Shown piece after piece: positions 10,280 through 19,881 of a stretch of DNA of 64,000 nt (the stretch's first letter is position 1; the number at the start of each line of letters is the position of its first letter). Position numbers and translations under genes: made by a program. Origin of the DNA: Devosia sp. 1566 (lineage in GTDB: Bacteria; Pseudomonadota; Alphaproteobacteria; Rhizobiales; Devosiaceae); the NCBI RefSeq assembly GCF_004005995.1, contig NZ_CP034767.1, forward strand, positions 3,512,501 to 3,576,500, read 5' to 3'. The notes below the pieces were generated by a model. It was not told where the DNA came from. It made no database searches and saw nothing but the letters and a program-made list of their open reading frames with translations.

Positions 10280-11545
10280 TCAGGCGTCCTTCTTGTCCAA
10301 TCCGTAATACGTATGGAGCGCCCGAACCGCAAGCTCGGCATATTGCTCGTCGATCAACACCGAGGTCTTGATTTCCGATGTGGTGATGAGCTGGATGTTG
10401 ATGCCCTTGTCGGCCAGGGCCTTGAACATCGACGAAGCCACGCCCGCATGGGAGCGCATGCCAACTCCGATCACCGAGATCTTGGCGCTGCCCTTGGAGC
10501 CAGAAACCTTGGCATAGGCGATCCGCTCGCCGGCATTTTCGAGCGTCTTGAGCGCCTTGTCATATTCGCTGTCGGGAACGGTGAAGGTGATGTCGGTGGT
10601 CGCGCCATCGTCAGAAATGTTCTGGACGATCATGTCGACGACAATCCCCGCATCGGCCAGGGCGCCGAAAATGGCCGCAGCCACGCCCGGATGATCCTTG
10701 ACATCGCGCAGGGTAATCTTGGCTTCGGCCTTGGCGAGCGTCACGCCCGAAACGATCTGCTTTTCCACTATCTCATCCTCATCGCAAACAAGCGTGCCTG
10801 GCACCCCCGGCGTGCCATCGGGCGCCAACTGGGGCGCATCGGGGTCATCGAAAGTGGAGCGGACCAGGAGCGGCACCTTGTGCGCCATGGCCATCTCGAC
10901 CGAGCGGATCATCAACACCTTGGCGCCGAGCGAGGCCATCTCCAGCATCTCTTCAAACGAGATCTTGGACAGGCGCTGCGCTTTGGGCACGATGCGTGGA
11001 TCGGTTGTGTAAACACCGTCCACATCGGTATAGATATCACAGCGATCGGCCTTCACCGCAGCAGCTACGGCGACCGCACTGGTATCCGAGCCACCCCGCC
11101 CAAGTGTCGTAATCCGGCCGCGCGGGGAAATACCCTGGAAGCCGGTGATCACCGGCACGACCCCGTCGGCCAGATAGGACTCGAGGCGCGTTGGGTCGAT
11201 CCCTACAATACGGGCAGCGCCATGCGCGTCATCAGTCTGGATCGGCACCTGCCAGCCAGCAAATGAGCGCGAGGGAATGCCCATTTCCGCGAGCACAATG
11301 GCCATCAACCCTGCGGTCACCTGCTCGCCCGAGGCCACGACGGCATCATATTCACGCGCATCGTGGAGTTTCGAGGCCTCGCTAACCCAGCCCACCAGCT
11401 CATTGGTCTTGCCCGACATAGCCGAGACTACAACGCAGACCTGGTTGCCGGCTTCCACCTCACGCTTGACGTGGCGAGCGGCCTGGCGAATGCGCTCCAC
11501 ATTGGCAACTGATGTGCCACCGAACTTTACGACGATGCGGGCCAA
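10280..11545 (-). CDS. lysC: Aspartate kinase
   Basis: Phosphorylates aspartate as the first step to lysine, threonine, methionine and diaminopimelate. It starts with the kinase signature IVVKFGGTSV and has tandem ACT domains in the C-terminal third (for example GVGMRSHAG and INIQLITTSEIKTS), which bind feedback inhibitors. The protein is 421 residues if translation starts at the TTG at 11543-11545, directly before ARIVVKFGG with GGGGA six bases upstream; longer in-frame starts would add an unlikely 27-residue leader. It is first in the minus-strand lysC-ptsP-prfA-prmC series. Confidence 0.95.
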   Translation of the reverse strand: MARIVVKFGGTSVANVERIRQAARHVKREVEAGNQVCVVVSAMSGKTNELVGWVSEASKLHDAREYDAVVASGEQVTAGLMAIVLAEMGIPSRSFAGWQVPIQTDDAHGAARIVGIDPTRLESYLADGVVPVITGFQGISPRGRITTLGRGGSDTSAVAVAAAVKADRCDIYTDVDGVYTTDPRIVPKAQRLSKISFEEMLEMASLGAKVLMIRSVEMAMAHKVPLLVRSTFDDPDAPQLAPDGTPGVPGTLVCDEDEIVEKQIVSGVTLAKAEAKITLRDVKDHPGVAAAIFGALADAGIVVDMIVQNISDDGATTDITFTVPDSEYDKALKTLENAGERIAYAKVSGSKGSAKISVIGVGMRSHAGVASSMFKALADKGINIQLITTSEIKTSVLIDEQYAELAVRALHTYYGLDKKDA

Positions 11546-11762
11546 TGAGATCCCCGAGACTGTGCCGAACCCGGCGGTACGCTTCTGATCGGGGGCCGAC
11601 ATGCCACAAAGGGGCGAAGCAATCAACTACGCACATCCCGTCCTGCCGCCCCCGCCCCGGGAATGGGGGCAAGCTTGGATGGGTCTCCCACGCGCCAAGA
11701 AGCGTCCGGTCTTGCCTCCGCCATCTTCCCGAGGCCATATGGGCGCCAAAGCGGAGCCAGCC

Positions 11763-12500
11763 ATGACCGACACCACCATCAACAATGCCGAGGTCGCCAA
11801 GTTTACCGCGATGGCCGAGGAATGGTGGAACCCGGCTGGCAAGTTCAAGCCCATCCACAAGTTCAATCCGGTACGATTGGGCTTTATCCGCGAGCACGGG
11901 CTCTCCCATTTCGGCCGGGATGGCACCTCTGTTCGCCCCTTCGAGGGGCTGCGCATTCTCGATGTCGGCTGTGGCGGCGGTCTCCTTTGCGAGCCCCTGG
12001 CGCGGCTGGGCGCCGCGGTGACAGGTATTGATGCTGCCGAGCGCAACATTGCCATTGCCCGGCTGCATGCCGAGCAATCCGGCCTCGACATCGATTATCG
12101 CGCCACCACCAGCGAGGCTCTCGCCGCGCAAGGCGAGAGCTTCGACATGGTGCTCAACATGGAAGTGGTCGAGCATGTCGACAATGTGCCGCTCTATATG
12201 AAGAGCTGCGCCGACCTGGTCCGCCCCGGTGGCATGATGCTGACGGCCACCATCAATCGCACCGCGCGCGCTTATGCGCTTGCCGTATTCGGCGCCGAAT
12301 ATGTGCTGGGCTGGCTGCCGCGGGGCACCCATGACTGGAAGAAATTCCTGACGCCCGAGGAGATTCGCATCCTGCTGGTCCGCAATGGCTTGCGCGTCAC
12401 CGCCGAGACCGGCGTGGTTTATCATCCAATTGGCGATGAATGGCGCCGCTCGCGGGACATGGGCATCAACTACATGATCCTTGCCGAACGCCCGGCCTAG
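11763..12500 (+). CDS. ubiG: Ubiquinone biosynthesis O-methyltransferase UbiG
   Basis: A SAM-dependent methyltransferase performing both O-methylations of ubiquinone synthesis. The 245 residues include motif I LDVGCGGGLL, the EVVEHV segment and the C-terminal GTHDWKKF block diagnostic of UbiG. The ATG at 11763 (MTDTTINNAEVAKF) matches the family start; the frame continues upstream but into unrelated sequence overlapping the lysC leader region. It is transcribed divergently from lysC, a common arrangement in this order. Confidence 0.95.
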   Translation: MTDTTINNAEVAKFTAMAEEWWNPAGKFKPIHKFNPVRLGFIREHGLSHFGRDGTSVRPFEGLRILDVGCGGGLLCEPLARLGAAVTGIDAAERNIAIARLHAEQSGLDIDYRATTSEALAAQGESFDMVLNMEVVEHVDNVPLYMKSCADLVRPGGMMLTATINRTARAYALAVFGAEYVLGWLPRGTHDWKKFLTPEEIRILLVRNGLRVTAETGVVYHPIGDEWRRSRDMGINYMILAERPA

Positions 12501-12549
12501 CTTCGCAGGAAGTTCTCGATGATTGTTTGAATTTACCTAGAGGCTTCAT

Positions 12550-12996
12550 ATGCGCGCCGCTTCAGCCTTCTCTGCTTTGGCACTGACTTTGCTGCTGGCC
12601 GTACCGGCGTTCGCCCAAAGCGAGGAAGCCGTGTTCGAGAGGATCGAAACGATTCAGGGTGATGCGGAAGGCTTTGGCGAGGCATTCGCCACGCTACAGG
12701 AAGCATTTCTGGTGGGGGATCCGGCGCAAACCCTTGCTGATTTGGCTAACTACCCGTTCGAGATCGCTGCCAATGGCGAACTCTACGACATCTTTGCGCC
12801 CGAGGACCTGGTGGACAACTTCGATAGGCTGATCAGTGAAGATACCCGCAGCGCTCTCGCTAGTCAGGATTACGCCGATCTGATCGTCACCAGCGAGGGC
12901 GTCGGGTTCGGCGATGGCGTGCTGTGGATGGCCAACATCTGCACTGACGAGTCCTGCGACGAGACCTACTGGGCGATCACCCGCATCACCAACTAG
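12550..12996 (+). CDS. Secreted protein of unknown function
   Basis: 148 residues with a clear Sec signal peptide: basic MRAAS start, a hydrophobic core and an AFAQ/S cleavage site near residue 23. The mature part is acidic and has two close cysteines near the end (CTDESC) that could form a periplasmic disulfide. AGAGG six bases before the ATG supports the start. I do not recognise the family. It sits between ubiG and ilvD, and I infer no function from that. Confidence 0.7.
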   Translation: MRAASAFSALALTLLLAVPAFAQSEEAVFERIETIQGDAEGFGEAFATLQEAFLVGDPAQTLADLANYPFEIAANGELYDIFAPEDLVDNFDRLISEDTRSALASQDYADLIVTSEGVGFGDGVLWMANICTDESCDETYWAITRITN

Positions 12997-13039
12997 ACCT
13001 CCTCCCACCTCAACCGCCTCCCGGCAGCCACATCCAGAG

Positions 13040-13057
13040 CCGTACCGTACGGTACGG
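13040..13057. promoter_or_regulatory. 18-bp perfect palindrome upstream of ilvD
   Basis: CCGTACCGTACGGTACGG reads identically on both strands. It ends six bases before the -35 hexamer of a candidate ilvD promoter, so its centre would be near -50. The shape suits a dimeric or TetR-type regulator; which one is unknown. Confidence 0.55.
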
Positions 13058-13063
13058 TTCACC

Positions 13064-13092
13064 TTGATCCCGCCTTGGAATGGGTCTATGAA
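13064..13092 (+). promoter_or_regulatory. Candidate sigma-70 promoter of ilvD
   Basis: TTGATC and TATGAA are separated by exactly 17 bases, predicting a start near 13099 and a leader of about 48 nt before the ilvD ATG. Each hexamer matches the consensus at four of six positions. Read by eye only. Confidence 0.45.
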
Positions 13093-13146
13093 GCGGAAAA
13101 CCGCCGGGATTAGACGCGCCGGCGCAGCTTTCCGAGGACCGTGATC

Positions 13147-15000
13147 ATGCCCGCTTACCGCTCACGCACGACTACCCATGGCCGCAACATGGCCGGCGCC
13201 CGCGGCCTTTGGCGCGCGACGGGCATGAAGGATGGCGACTTCGGCAAGCCCATCATTGCCGTTGTCAACAGCTTCACCCAGTTCGTGCCCGGTCACGTCC
13301 ACCTCAAGGACCTCGGCCAATTGGTGGCTCGTGAGATCGAGGCAGCCGGCGGCGTCGCCAAGGAATTCAACACCATCGCGGTGGATGACGGCATCGCCAT
13401 GGGCCATGACGGCATGCTGTATTCCCTGCCCAGCCGCGACATCATCGCCGACTCCGTCGAATACATGGTCAACGCCCACTGCGCGGACGCCATGGTCTGC
13501 ATCTCCAATTGCGACAAGATCACGCCCGGCATGCTCAATGCCGCCATGCGCCTCAACATCCCCGTGGTCTTTGTGTCGGGCGGGCCGATGGAAGCGGGCA
13601 AGGCCATGCTCAAGGGGAAGCTGCAGGCGCTTGACCTGGTCGACGCCATGGTGATGGCTGCCGACGATCACTATAGCGACGAGGAAGTACAGGCCGTCGA
13701 AGAAGCCGCCTGCCCCACCTGCGGCTCCTGCTCGGGCATGTTCACGGCCAATTCCATGAACTGCCTGACCGAAGCGCTGGGTCTGTCCCTCCCAGGTAAC
13801 GGCTCGACGCTCGCCACCCATGCGGACCGCAAGCGCCTCTTCCAGGAAGCGGGCCATCTCATTGTCGATCTCGCCCGCCGCTATTACGAGCAAGACGACG
13901 AAACGGTGCTGCCCCGCTCGATCGCGACCAAGGAAGCCTTCGCCAACGCCATGTCGCTCGACATCGCCATGGGCGGCTCCACCAATACCGTGCTCCACAT
14001 CCTAGCCGCCGCTCATGAGGGAGGCGTGGATTTCACCATGGACGACATCGACAACTTGTCGCGCAAGGTGCCGGTGCTGTCCAAGGTGGCGCCGGCCAAG
14101 AGCGATGTGCACATGGAAGACGTGCACCGCGCCGGTGGGATCTTCGCCATTCTGGGCCAGCTCGACCGCGCCGGCCTCATCAACCGCAGCGAACCCACGG
14201 TGCATGCTGCGACCATGGGCGATGCGCTCGACAAATGGGATATCTCGCGCACCAATTCCGATGCCGTGCGCAACTTCTTCCTGGCCGCACCGGGCGGCGT
14301 GCGCACCACCCAGGCTTTCTCGCAGGCCAATCGCTGGACTGAACTCGATCTTGATCGCCAGAACGGCGTGATCCGCTCGGCAGAAAACGCCTTCTCCAAG
14401 GATGGCGGCCTGGCCGTGCTCAAGGGCAATATCGCCCTTGATGGCTGCATCGTCAAAACCGCTGGCGTGGACGAGTCCATCCTCAAGTTCACCGGGCCGG
14501 CCCGGGTGTTTGAGTCCCAGGACATGACCGTCAAGGCGATCCTGTCCAACGAGATCCGCGAGGGCGACGTCATCGTCATCCGCTACGAAGGTCCCCGTGG
14601 CGGCCCGGGCATGCAGGAAATGCTCTACCCAACGAGCTATCTCAAGTCCAAGGGGCTCGGCAAAGCCTGCGCCCTCTTGACCGATGGGCGCTTCTCGGGT
14701 GGCACGTCGGGGCTCTCCATCGGCCACGCCTCGCCTGAAGCTGCCGAAGGCGGCGCGATCGGGCTGGTTCGCGAAGGCGACATGATCGAGATCGACATCC
14801 CAAACCGCACGGTCAATGTGCTGGTGAGCGATGCCGAACTGGCGGCCCGCCGCGTCGAGCAGGATAAGCTCGGCTGGAGGCCGGCCCAGCCGCGCAAGCG
14901 TAAAGTGTCCACCGCCCTCAAGGCCTATGCGGCCTTCGTGACTTCCGCCTCAAAGGGTGCCGTCCGGGACGTAGACGCCATCAACAAGCTGATGGACTAA
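13147..15000 (+). CDS. ilvD: Dihydroxy-acid dehydratase
   Basis: Converts dihydroxy-isovalerate and dihydroxy-methylvalerate to the keto acids of valine and isoleucine synthesis, in the cytoplasm with an iron-sulfur cluster. 617 residues, full length for the long (E. coli-like) class. Signatures seen: [20 protein letters not shown] at the start, cluster cysteines in CISNCDK and [17 protein letters not shown], and the C-terminal [14 protein letters not shown]. The ATG at 13147 (MPAYRS) fits the family; a GTG two codons earlier is less likely. Confidence 0.97.
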   Translation: MPAYRSRTTTHGRNMAGARGLWRATGMKDGDFGKPIIAVVNSFTQFVPGHVHLKDLGQLVAREIEAAGGVAKEFNTIAVDDGIAMGHDGMLYSLPSRDIIADSVEYMVNAHCADAMVCISNCDKITPGMLNAAMRLNIPVVFVSGGPMEAGKAMLKGKLQALDLVDAMVMAADDHYSDEEVQAVEEAACPTCGSCSGMFTANSMNCLTEALGLSLPGNGSTLATHADRKRLFQEAGHLIVDLARRYYEQDDETVLPRSIATKEAFANAMSLDIAMGGSTNTVLHILAAAHEGGVDFTMDDIDNLSRKVPVLSKVAPAKSDVHMEDVHRAGGIFAILGQLDRAGLINRSEPTVHAATMGDALDKWDISRTNSDAVRNFFLAAPGGVRTTQAFSQANRWTELDLDRQNGVIRSAENAFSKDGGLAVLKGNIALDGCIVKTAGVDESILKFTGPARVFESQDMTVKAILSNEIREGDVIVIRYEGPRGGPGMQEMLYPTSYLKSKGLGKACALLTDGRFSGGTSGLSIGHASPEAAEGGAIGLVREGDMIEIDIPNRTVNVLVSDAELAARRVEQDKLGWRPAQPRKRKVSTALKAYAAFVTSASKGAVRDVDAINKLMD

Positions 15001-15011
15001 GGCGCCCTGCC

Positions 15012-15398
15012 TTGCCGCAGTACCGGATCGATCCCTTTCCGAACGAGGCAGAATTTGATCAGCTCTGGCGGCGCGCCTGGTCCGCGCCGCCCACACGGCC
15101 TTTCGCGCCGATCCTGCAACGCAGCCTCGGCCATCTCGGCGCTTTCGAGCAAGATCGGCTCATCGGCTTTGTCAACATCGCCTGGGATGGCGGCATTCAC
15201 GCGTTTATCCTCGATCTTTGTACCGATCCTGATGTTCAACGCCGCGGCATCGGCAGCGAATTGATGCGGCAGGCAATCGCCCTCGCCAAAGATCGTGGGG
15301 CCGAATGGCTTCATGCCGATTTCGAGCCCCACCTCAAGGCCTTCTATCGCGCCTGTGGATTTCGACCCAGCGCCGCCGGGATCATGAATTTAGGGTGA
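15012..15398 (+). CDS. GNAT family N-acetyltransferase
   Basis: A 128-residue single GNAT domain. The acetyl-CoA pyrophosphate loop appears as VQRRGIGSELM and the final strand region as KAFYRACGFRPS. Translation probably begins at a TTG 12 bases after the ilvD stop, with AAGG nine bases ahead, so it is likely cotranscribed with ilvD. The substrate is unknown. Confidence 0.8.
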   Translation: MPQYRIDPFPNEAEFDQLWRRAWSAPPTRPFAPILQRSLGHLGAFEQDRLIGFVNIAWDGGIHAFILDLCTDPDVQRRGIGSELMRQAIALAKDRGAEWLHADFEPHLKAFYRACGFRPSAAGIMNLG

Positions 15399-15528
15399 CA
15401 AGGCTGCGCCCCCGGTGCTAACACCCCCCCAGCCATCCAGTCTTCTGCCAAGAGGGCTGTTTGGTCAGGTTCGATGGCGGGGATTCCACCCTCCCCATCG
15501 AACCGCTTAATTCCCCCACATCGACAGC

Positions 15529-15562
15529 AAAAAGCCCCCGCCCCTTGTGGGAGCGAAGGCTT
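15529..15562 (-). terminator. Intrinsic terminator after the aldo/keto reductase
   Basis: On the minus strand AAGCCTTCGCTCC pairs with GGGCGGGGGCTT through 12-13 consecutive pairs, several G-U, around a short loop, and is followed by TTTTTG. It lies about 20 bases past the stop of the gene at 15585-16454. Confidence 0.65.
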
Positions 15563-15584
15563 GAATGCGACAGCGGCGCGAGCG

Positions 15585-16454
15585 CTACTTGCCTTTGCCC
15601 ACCGCGTCGAGTGTGGCGTAATCCTCGTCGCTGAGCTGGATCGACGCGGCGGCTACATTATCCTCGAGATGCTTGACCTTGCCGGTGCCCGGAATGGGCA
15701 GCATTACCGGCGAGCGCTTCAACAGCCAGGCCAAAGCAATCTGGCTGGCGGAGGCGCCATGCTTTTCAATGATCGCGCGGGTCTGCGGATTGCCCTCAAC
15801 AAGCTTGCCGCCCGCCAGGGGGTACCAGGGGATAAAGCCGATGCCGTTGGCTTCGCAATATTCCAGCACCTCCTCACTCTGCCGGTTGGCAAAGTTGTAG
15901 TGGTTCTGGACTGTCGCGACCTTGAAGTACTGCTGGGCTTCCTTGATCTGCGCCACGCTGACTTCGCTCAAGCCGGCATGCCGGATGATGCCTTCCTGTT
16001 GCAGCTTGGCGATCTCGCCGAACTGGTCGGCGCTGGGGACCTTGGCGTCAATGCGGTGCAACTGCCACAGATCGATGACCTCGACCTTCAGGCGGCGCAG
16101 GCTCAAAATCGCGCCCTGTCGCAAGAACTCGGGCCGGCCGAGTGGCGGCCAGACATCTGGGCCGGTGCGGGTCAAGCCGCTCTTGGTCGCCACGATCGTA
16201 CCCTTATCATAGGGCGCCAGCACCTCTCCGATCAACTCCTCGCTGATATAGGGCCCGTAGCTTTCGGCCGTATCGATGAAGTTGACGCCGATCTCGGGCA
16301 GTCGCCGCAAGGTTGCCTTTGCCTCCTGCGGATCCTCGGGCGGGCCCCAGATCCCCTGGCCGGTGATGCGCATGGCGCCAAAGCCCAAGCGATTGACCTC
16401 GAGGTCTCCGCCAATGGCAAAGCTGCCCGATTGGGCTGCGTCGAGTCTAGTCAT
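15585..16454 (-). CDS. Aldo/keto reductase
   Basis: An NADPH-dependent TIM-barrel oxidoreductase of 289 residues. The catalytic tetrad of the family is visible: Asp and Tyr in [10 protein letters not shown], Lys in VATKSG and His in WQLHRID. The C-terminal [15 protein letters not shown] fits the cofactor-binding end of the AKR fold, close to the bacterial oxidoreductases acting on small aldehydes. The substrate cannot be told. It is transcribed alone and has its own terminator. Confidence 0.9.
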   Translation of the reverse strand: MTRLDAAQSGSFAIGGDLEVNRLGFGAMRITGQGIWGPPEDPQEAKATLRRLPEIGVNFIDTAESYGPYISEELIGEVLAPYDKGTIVATKSGLTRTGPDVWPPLGRPEFLRQGAILSLRRLKVEVIDLWQLHRIDAKVPSADQFGEIAKLQQEGIIRHAGLSEVSVAQIKEAQQYFKVATVQNHYNFANRQSEEVLEYCEANGIGFIPWYPLAGGKLVEGNPQTRAIIEKHGASASQIALAWLLKRSPVMLPIPGTGKVKHLEDNVAAASIQLSDEDYATLDAVGKGK

Positions 16455-16532
16455 GTTGTGATCTCCGTTGTCGCTGCGCCGGTATGGCGCGCCCGAATTG
16501 CGCGGCTGATCGACAACGCAGCCAGGCGCGAC

Positions 16533-16958
16533 CTAGTTCTGTTCTTCGGGCAACTCAGGCAGCGGCATGAACTCGATACCCTCTTCATGCAGGCTGATGA
16601 CTTCCTCGCGCGTCGCCTCTCCATAAATCCCGCGCGGCTCGACTTCCTCGAAGTGAATCTTGCGCGCTTCCTCGGCAAAGCGATCGCCCACATAGTCGGC
16701 TTCGCTCGTCACCTTCTGCCGGAACTGGCGCAGCATCTCCCTGAAGCGCACCATATCGGGGTGCATGCTCGACACCGCGACTTTGTCGCTGCCCGCACGG
16801 GACACCGCGGGCGCCATCAGCGCCTTGGCAACTTGGGTGGATCCACAAACGGCGCAGCCGACAATGCCGCGCTCCTGCTGCTGATCAAAGGCAGCCGCGC
16901 TCTTGAACCAGGCCTCAAACTGATGGCCCTGTTCACACTGAAGAGAATACTGGATCAA
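16533..16958 (-). CDS. DUF1178 family protein
   Basis: 141 residues when started at the TTG at 16956-16958, which precedes IQYSLQCEQGHQFEAWF and has AGGA seven bases upstream. Longer in-frame starts add unrelated sequence. Cysteines in the N-terminal CEQGH and GCAVCGS pairs suggest a small zinc ribbon, typical of DUF1178. It follows the nitrilase-like and glutaredoxin genes on the same strand, a grouping often kept in alphaproteobacteria. Function unknown. Confidence 0.85.
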   Translation of the reverse strand: MIQYSLQCEQGHQFEAWFKSAAAFDQQQERGIVGCAVCGSTQVAKALMAPAVSRAGSDKVAVSSMHPDMVRFREMLRQFRQKVTSEADYVGDRFAEEARKIHFEEVEPRGIYGEATREEVISLHEEGIEFMPLPELPEEQN

Positions 16959-16995
16959 TGCTGGTTCCTGGCCCGCAGAAATGCGGCCCTTTCGT

Positions 16996-17853
16996 TCAAG
17001 GATATAGGTTAGCGGCGGCCGCGGGCAATCCGCTGCCGACAACAAAGTCCCGGGCGTTCTGCAGCGCCGGAACGCGACGGCGCGCGTCCTCGACCTGCTC
17101 AAGCGCGATCTCGGCTACTGCGACGCCCGGCTGGTCATGCGCCAGTTCTACGAGGATCTTGCCCCATGGATCGATGATCATCGAGTGCCCGTAAGTGGCG
17201 CGTCCATTCTCGTGCTGTCCACCTTGCGCGGCGGAAATAACATAGGAGCCGGTTTCGATGGCGCGAGCCCGCAGCAGCACTTCCCAGTGGGCTTGCCCGG
17301 TTGGCACCGTAAAGGCTGCCGGCACGGCGAGCAGATTGGCCCCGGCATTGGCCAGCGTATTGTAGAGCCGGGGAAAGCGCATATCGTAGCAGATCGAAAA
17401 GCCGAGCGTAAACTCGCCCAGCGGCGCCGTCACCGCCTGCTCGCCCCCCTTGTAGGTAGCGCTTTCGCGATAGGCATTGAGCCCCGCGATGTCGGCGTCA
17501 AAGAGATGGATCTTGTCGTATTGCGCCACCACCTTGCCATCCGGGCTGAACAGCACTGAGCGATTGGCAAAGCGTCCATCCTCAAGCGGAATGGGCAGCG
17601 AGCCGATATGAACATGAATGGCGTGCTTGCGCGCCAATTCGCCCACGCGTGCTAGTTGCGGGTGGCCCTCATAGGGCGCAGCCACTGAACGCAGTTGATC
17701 CCGGCTTTCGGGAAAGATCAGCGTGACTTCCGGTGTCAGTGCATATTGCGCACCGGCCTGAACCGCCTCGGACAGAAGCGGTTCGAGCGCAGCAAGATTG
17801 GCATCCGGGTCAAGCCCGGACTGCATCTGAATGGCGGCAATTTTCATGATCAC
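16996..17853 (-). CDS. Carbon-nitrogen hydrolase (nitrilase superfamily, Nit-like)
   Basis: An amidase-type enzyme with the Glu-Lys-Cys triad: Glu in TPEVTL, Lys in QYDKIHLFD and Cys in SICYDMRFP. The 285 residues and the FDADI and RFPRLYN segments are typical of the Nit branch, whose characterised members remove deaminated glutathione, so a metabolite-repair role beside glutaredoxin is plausible but inferred. Its first four bases overlap the grxC stop (ATGA), showing coupling with grxC. Confidence 0.9.
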   Translation of the reverse strand: MIMKIAAIQMQSGLDPDANLAALEPLLSEAVQAGAQYALTPEVTLIFPESRDQLRSVAAPYEGHPQLARVGELARKHAIHVHIGSLPIPLEDGRFANRSVLFSPDGKVVAQYDKIHLFDADIAGLNAYRESATYKGGEQAVTAPLGEFTLGFSICYDMRFPRLYNTLANAGANLLAVPAAFTVPTGQAHWEVLLRARAIETGSYVISAAQGGQHENGRATYGHSMIIDPWGKILVELAHDQPGVAVAEIALEQVEDARRRVPALQNARDFVVGSGLPAAAANLYP

Positions 17854-18104
17854 TGGGCCAGCAGAGGATCGAGGCCGCCTTGACGATCGAGCGCGGCCAT
17901 ATCGTCATAGCCGCCCACATGGGTTTCCCCGATAAAGATCTGCGGCACGGTCCGGCGGCCATGCGCCCGCTCGGTCATCTTGGCGCGCAGGTCGGGATCG
18001 AGCACCGTGATCTCGGTGAACTCGGCGCCCTTTTCACGCAGCAGCGACTTGGCAGCGTGGCAATACGGGCAGGTCGGGGTGGTATAAATTTCAATCTTGG
18101 CCAT
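17850..18104 (-). CDS. grxC: Glutaredoxin 3
   Basis: An 84-residue glutathione-dependent disulfide reductase. The redox motif CPYC is at residues 12-15, with TVPQIFIGETHVGGYDD giving the cis-proline and glutathione-binding loop. It is followed with a 4-base overlap by the nitrilase-like gene and preceded by comF on the same strand, an order seen often in Hyphomicrobiales. Confidence 0.95.
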   Translation of the reverse strand: MAKIEIYTTPTCPYCHAAKSLLREKGAEFTEITVLDPDLRAKMTERAHGRRTVPQIFIGETHVGGYDDMAALDRQGGLDPLLAQ

Positions 18105-18137
18105 GGGCTCTGGCTCCTAGAATAGTTTCTGTCACCC

Positions 18138-18938
18138 TTATATGGGCTCTTCCTCGCCAACAACAACGCGTGCGAAGGTGATCACATCCACCTGCTCGAC
18201 CCCGGCGCGCAGCAAGACCCGCGTAACCGCTTTGGTCGTGGCTCCGGTGGTATAAACATCATCCACCAGCACCACACGGCGTCCCGCGAGCCGGACCGGC
18301 AGGTCTGGATGAACGGCAAATGCCCCCTGGACGTTGCGTTGCCGCCCAGTGCTGGATAGGCCCACCTGTTGGCGCGTCGGCTTGATGCGGCTGACAAGGC
18401 TGAGATCAGCTACAACGCCGGTGAGCCGCGACAAGTGCAGCGCCATCTCTGCGGATTGATTATAGCGCCGCTCGCGCTGGCGCCGCCGATGCAGCGGCAC
18501 CGGCACCAGCACCGCTGGCTTCCCCGCCCAGAGTTCGTGCCCGGCACTTGCCATCAGCCGCGCGCAGAATTTTGCCAACTCCGGCCGGTCACGATATTTG
18601 AGGCGCGATATCAGCGTGCGCGCCACCTCGTTATAGACTACCGCTGCACGGGCTCGCTCAAAGGGTGGGGGGTCGGCGAGCGCTTCGGCTGAAACGGCGT
18701 CGGCGCCGAGGGAAAACTCAAACGGAATTCCGAGCCGCGGGCAAAGCGGCGCGCTGATCGGGCGCAGTTGGGCAAAGCATCCTGCACAAAGGCCATCGCT
18801 GTGCGCCGTTGGCGCTTCGCATCGCAGGCAAACGGGCGGGTAGAGCTGATCCAGCACGGCAAGGCCGAGCCAACGCATGCCGGCAACGGCACCTCGCGCC
18901 AGCCATTGGCTTTTGACACTGGGCTCCTGGCTCTCCAT
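18138..18938 (-). CDS. ComF family protein
   Basis: A phosphoribosyltransferase-fold protein of the ComF family, which in naturally competent bacteria helps bring single-stranded DNA into the cell; elsewhere its role is unclear. 266 residues from the ATG at 18938. The N-terminal zinc ribbon has paired cysteines (PVCLRC and GLCAGC), and the C-terminal PRTase loop is VVLVDDVYTTGAT. A TTG at 18974 could add twelve residues but would lie closer to the divergent gene. No other competence gene is in the window. Confidence 0.88.
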   Translation of the reverse strand: MESQEPSVKSQWLARGAVAGMRWLGLAVLDQLYPPVCLRCEAPTAHSDGLCAGCFAQLRPISAPLCPRLGIPFEFSLGADAVSAEALADPPPFERARAAVVYNEVARTLISRLKYRDRPELAKFCARLMASAGHELWAGKPAVLVPVPLHRRRQRERRYNQSAEMALHLSRLTGVVADLSLVSRIKPTRQQVGLSSTGRQRNVQGAFAVHPDLPVRLAGRRVVLVDDVYTTGATTKAVTRVLLRAGVEQVDVITFARVVVGEEEPI

Positions 18939-18982
18939 ATAGGCTAGTAGTGCCCCTTCCCGCTCCGGCTGCAAGACCCTCC

Positions 18983-19819
18983 ATGCAAGCGCCTCCGCAG
19001 ATTTTTGACCCAGGGCTGATCCGTCTGCATCTGGATCGCCGGAACAGCACCGAACCGGACTTCGTCACCACTTTGGTTCTGGGTGACCTGGAGGATCGCC
19101 TGGCGACACTGCTGCGCCCGTTCAGCCGGGCCCTCATCATCGGTCCAGATCCTGGCAAGCTCCCAGCGTTCGGGCAAAGCGGGCATGGCAGTTTTTCCTT
19201 CCAGCGCTTGCCTGCTTTCACATCAGTCGGAGAGTTGCCCGAAATAGAGGGGGACAACTACGACCTGATCGTTTCACTGCTGCATCTGCAATGCGTCAAC
19301 GACGTGCCCGGCTATCTCGCGCGCCTGCGGGCCAAGCTGGCGCCCGATGGCTTGCTGCTGGCTGCCGCGCTGGGCGGGGAAACCCTGACCGAGTTGCGCG
19401 AAGCCTTTTTGTCGGCTGACGCCAGCGTGCAGGGCGGCGCCTCTGCCCGAGTAGCGCCGTTCGTCCAGGTGCGTGATGCCGGAGCATTGTTGCAGCGGGC
19501 CGGGCTGGCCTTGCCCGTCGCCGATGTGGAAACCCACATTGTGCGCTACCCCCATGCCTTGGCCCTGATGGCCGAGCTCAAGAGCCTTGGTGCCAGCAAC
19601 CCCCTTGCCGATCGCTCCCGCCTGCCCGCCACCAGAACCCTTTTGGCTGCAGCGGCCGAAGCTTATGCCAGCCGTGATGCCGACCCGGACGGCCGGATCC
19701 GGGCGACGCTTGAAATCATCTGGCTTTCCGGTTGGGCTCCGCACGCGTCCCAGCAACAGCCGCTCAAACCCGGCAGTGCGACGACCAAGCTCCGCGACGT
19801 CCTCGCTGGGGGAAAATAG
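18983..19819 (+). CDS. SAM-dependent methyltransferase, NDUFAF5/BioC-like
   Basis: 278 residues from the ATG at 18983 (MQAPPQIFDPGLIRLHLDR). The SAM domain is degenerate at motif I (ALIIGPDPGKLP) but continues with YDLIVSLLHLQCVNDVPGYL and LAPDGLLLAAALGGETLTELR, matching the alphaproteobacterial relatives of human NDUFAF5, which modifies a complex I subunit. Whether the bacterial protein does the same is inference. It is transcribed divergently from comF with under 50 bases between them. Confidence 0.85.
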   Translation: MQAPPQIFDPGLIRLHLDRRNSTEPDFVTTLVLGDLEDRLATLLRPFSRALIIGPDPGKLPAFGQSGHGSFSFQRLPAFTSVGELPEIEGDNYDLIVSLLHLQCVNDVPGYLARLRAKLAPDGLLLAAALGGETLTELREAFLSADASVQGGASARVAPFVQVRDAGALLQRAGLALPVADVETHIVRYPHALALMAELKSLGASNPLADRSRLPATRTLLAAAAEAYASRDADPDGRIRATLEIIWLSGWAPHASQQQPLKPGSATTKLRDVLAGGK

Positions 19820-19832
19820 CTGCCTAAACAAA

Positions 19833-19860
19833 AAAGGGCCGGCGCTGGCGCCGACCCTTT
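19833..19860 (-). terminator. Intrinsic terminator of carD
   Basis: A 13-bp stem with one G-U pair on the minus strand (AAAGGGTCGGCGC / GCGCCGGCCCTTT), then TTTTTTGTTT. It serves carD and sits in the convergent gap with the methyltransferase gene, so it may act in both directions. Confidence 0.85.
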
Positions 19861-19881
19861 CAACTCCAACGCTGCGGCGGA

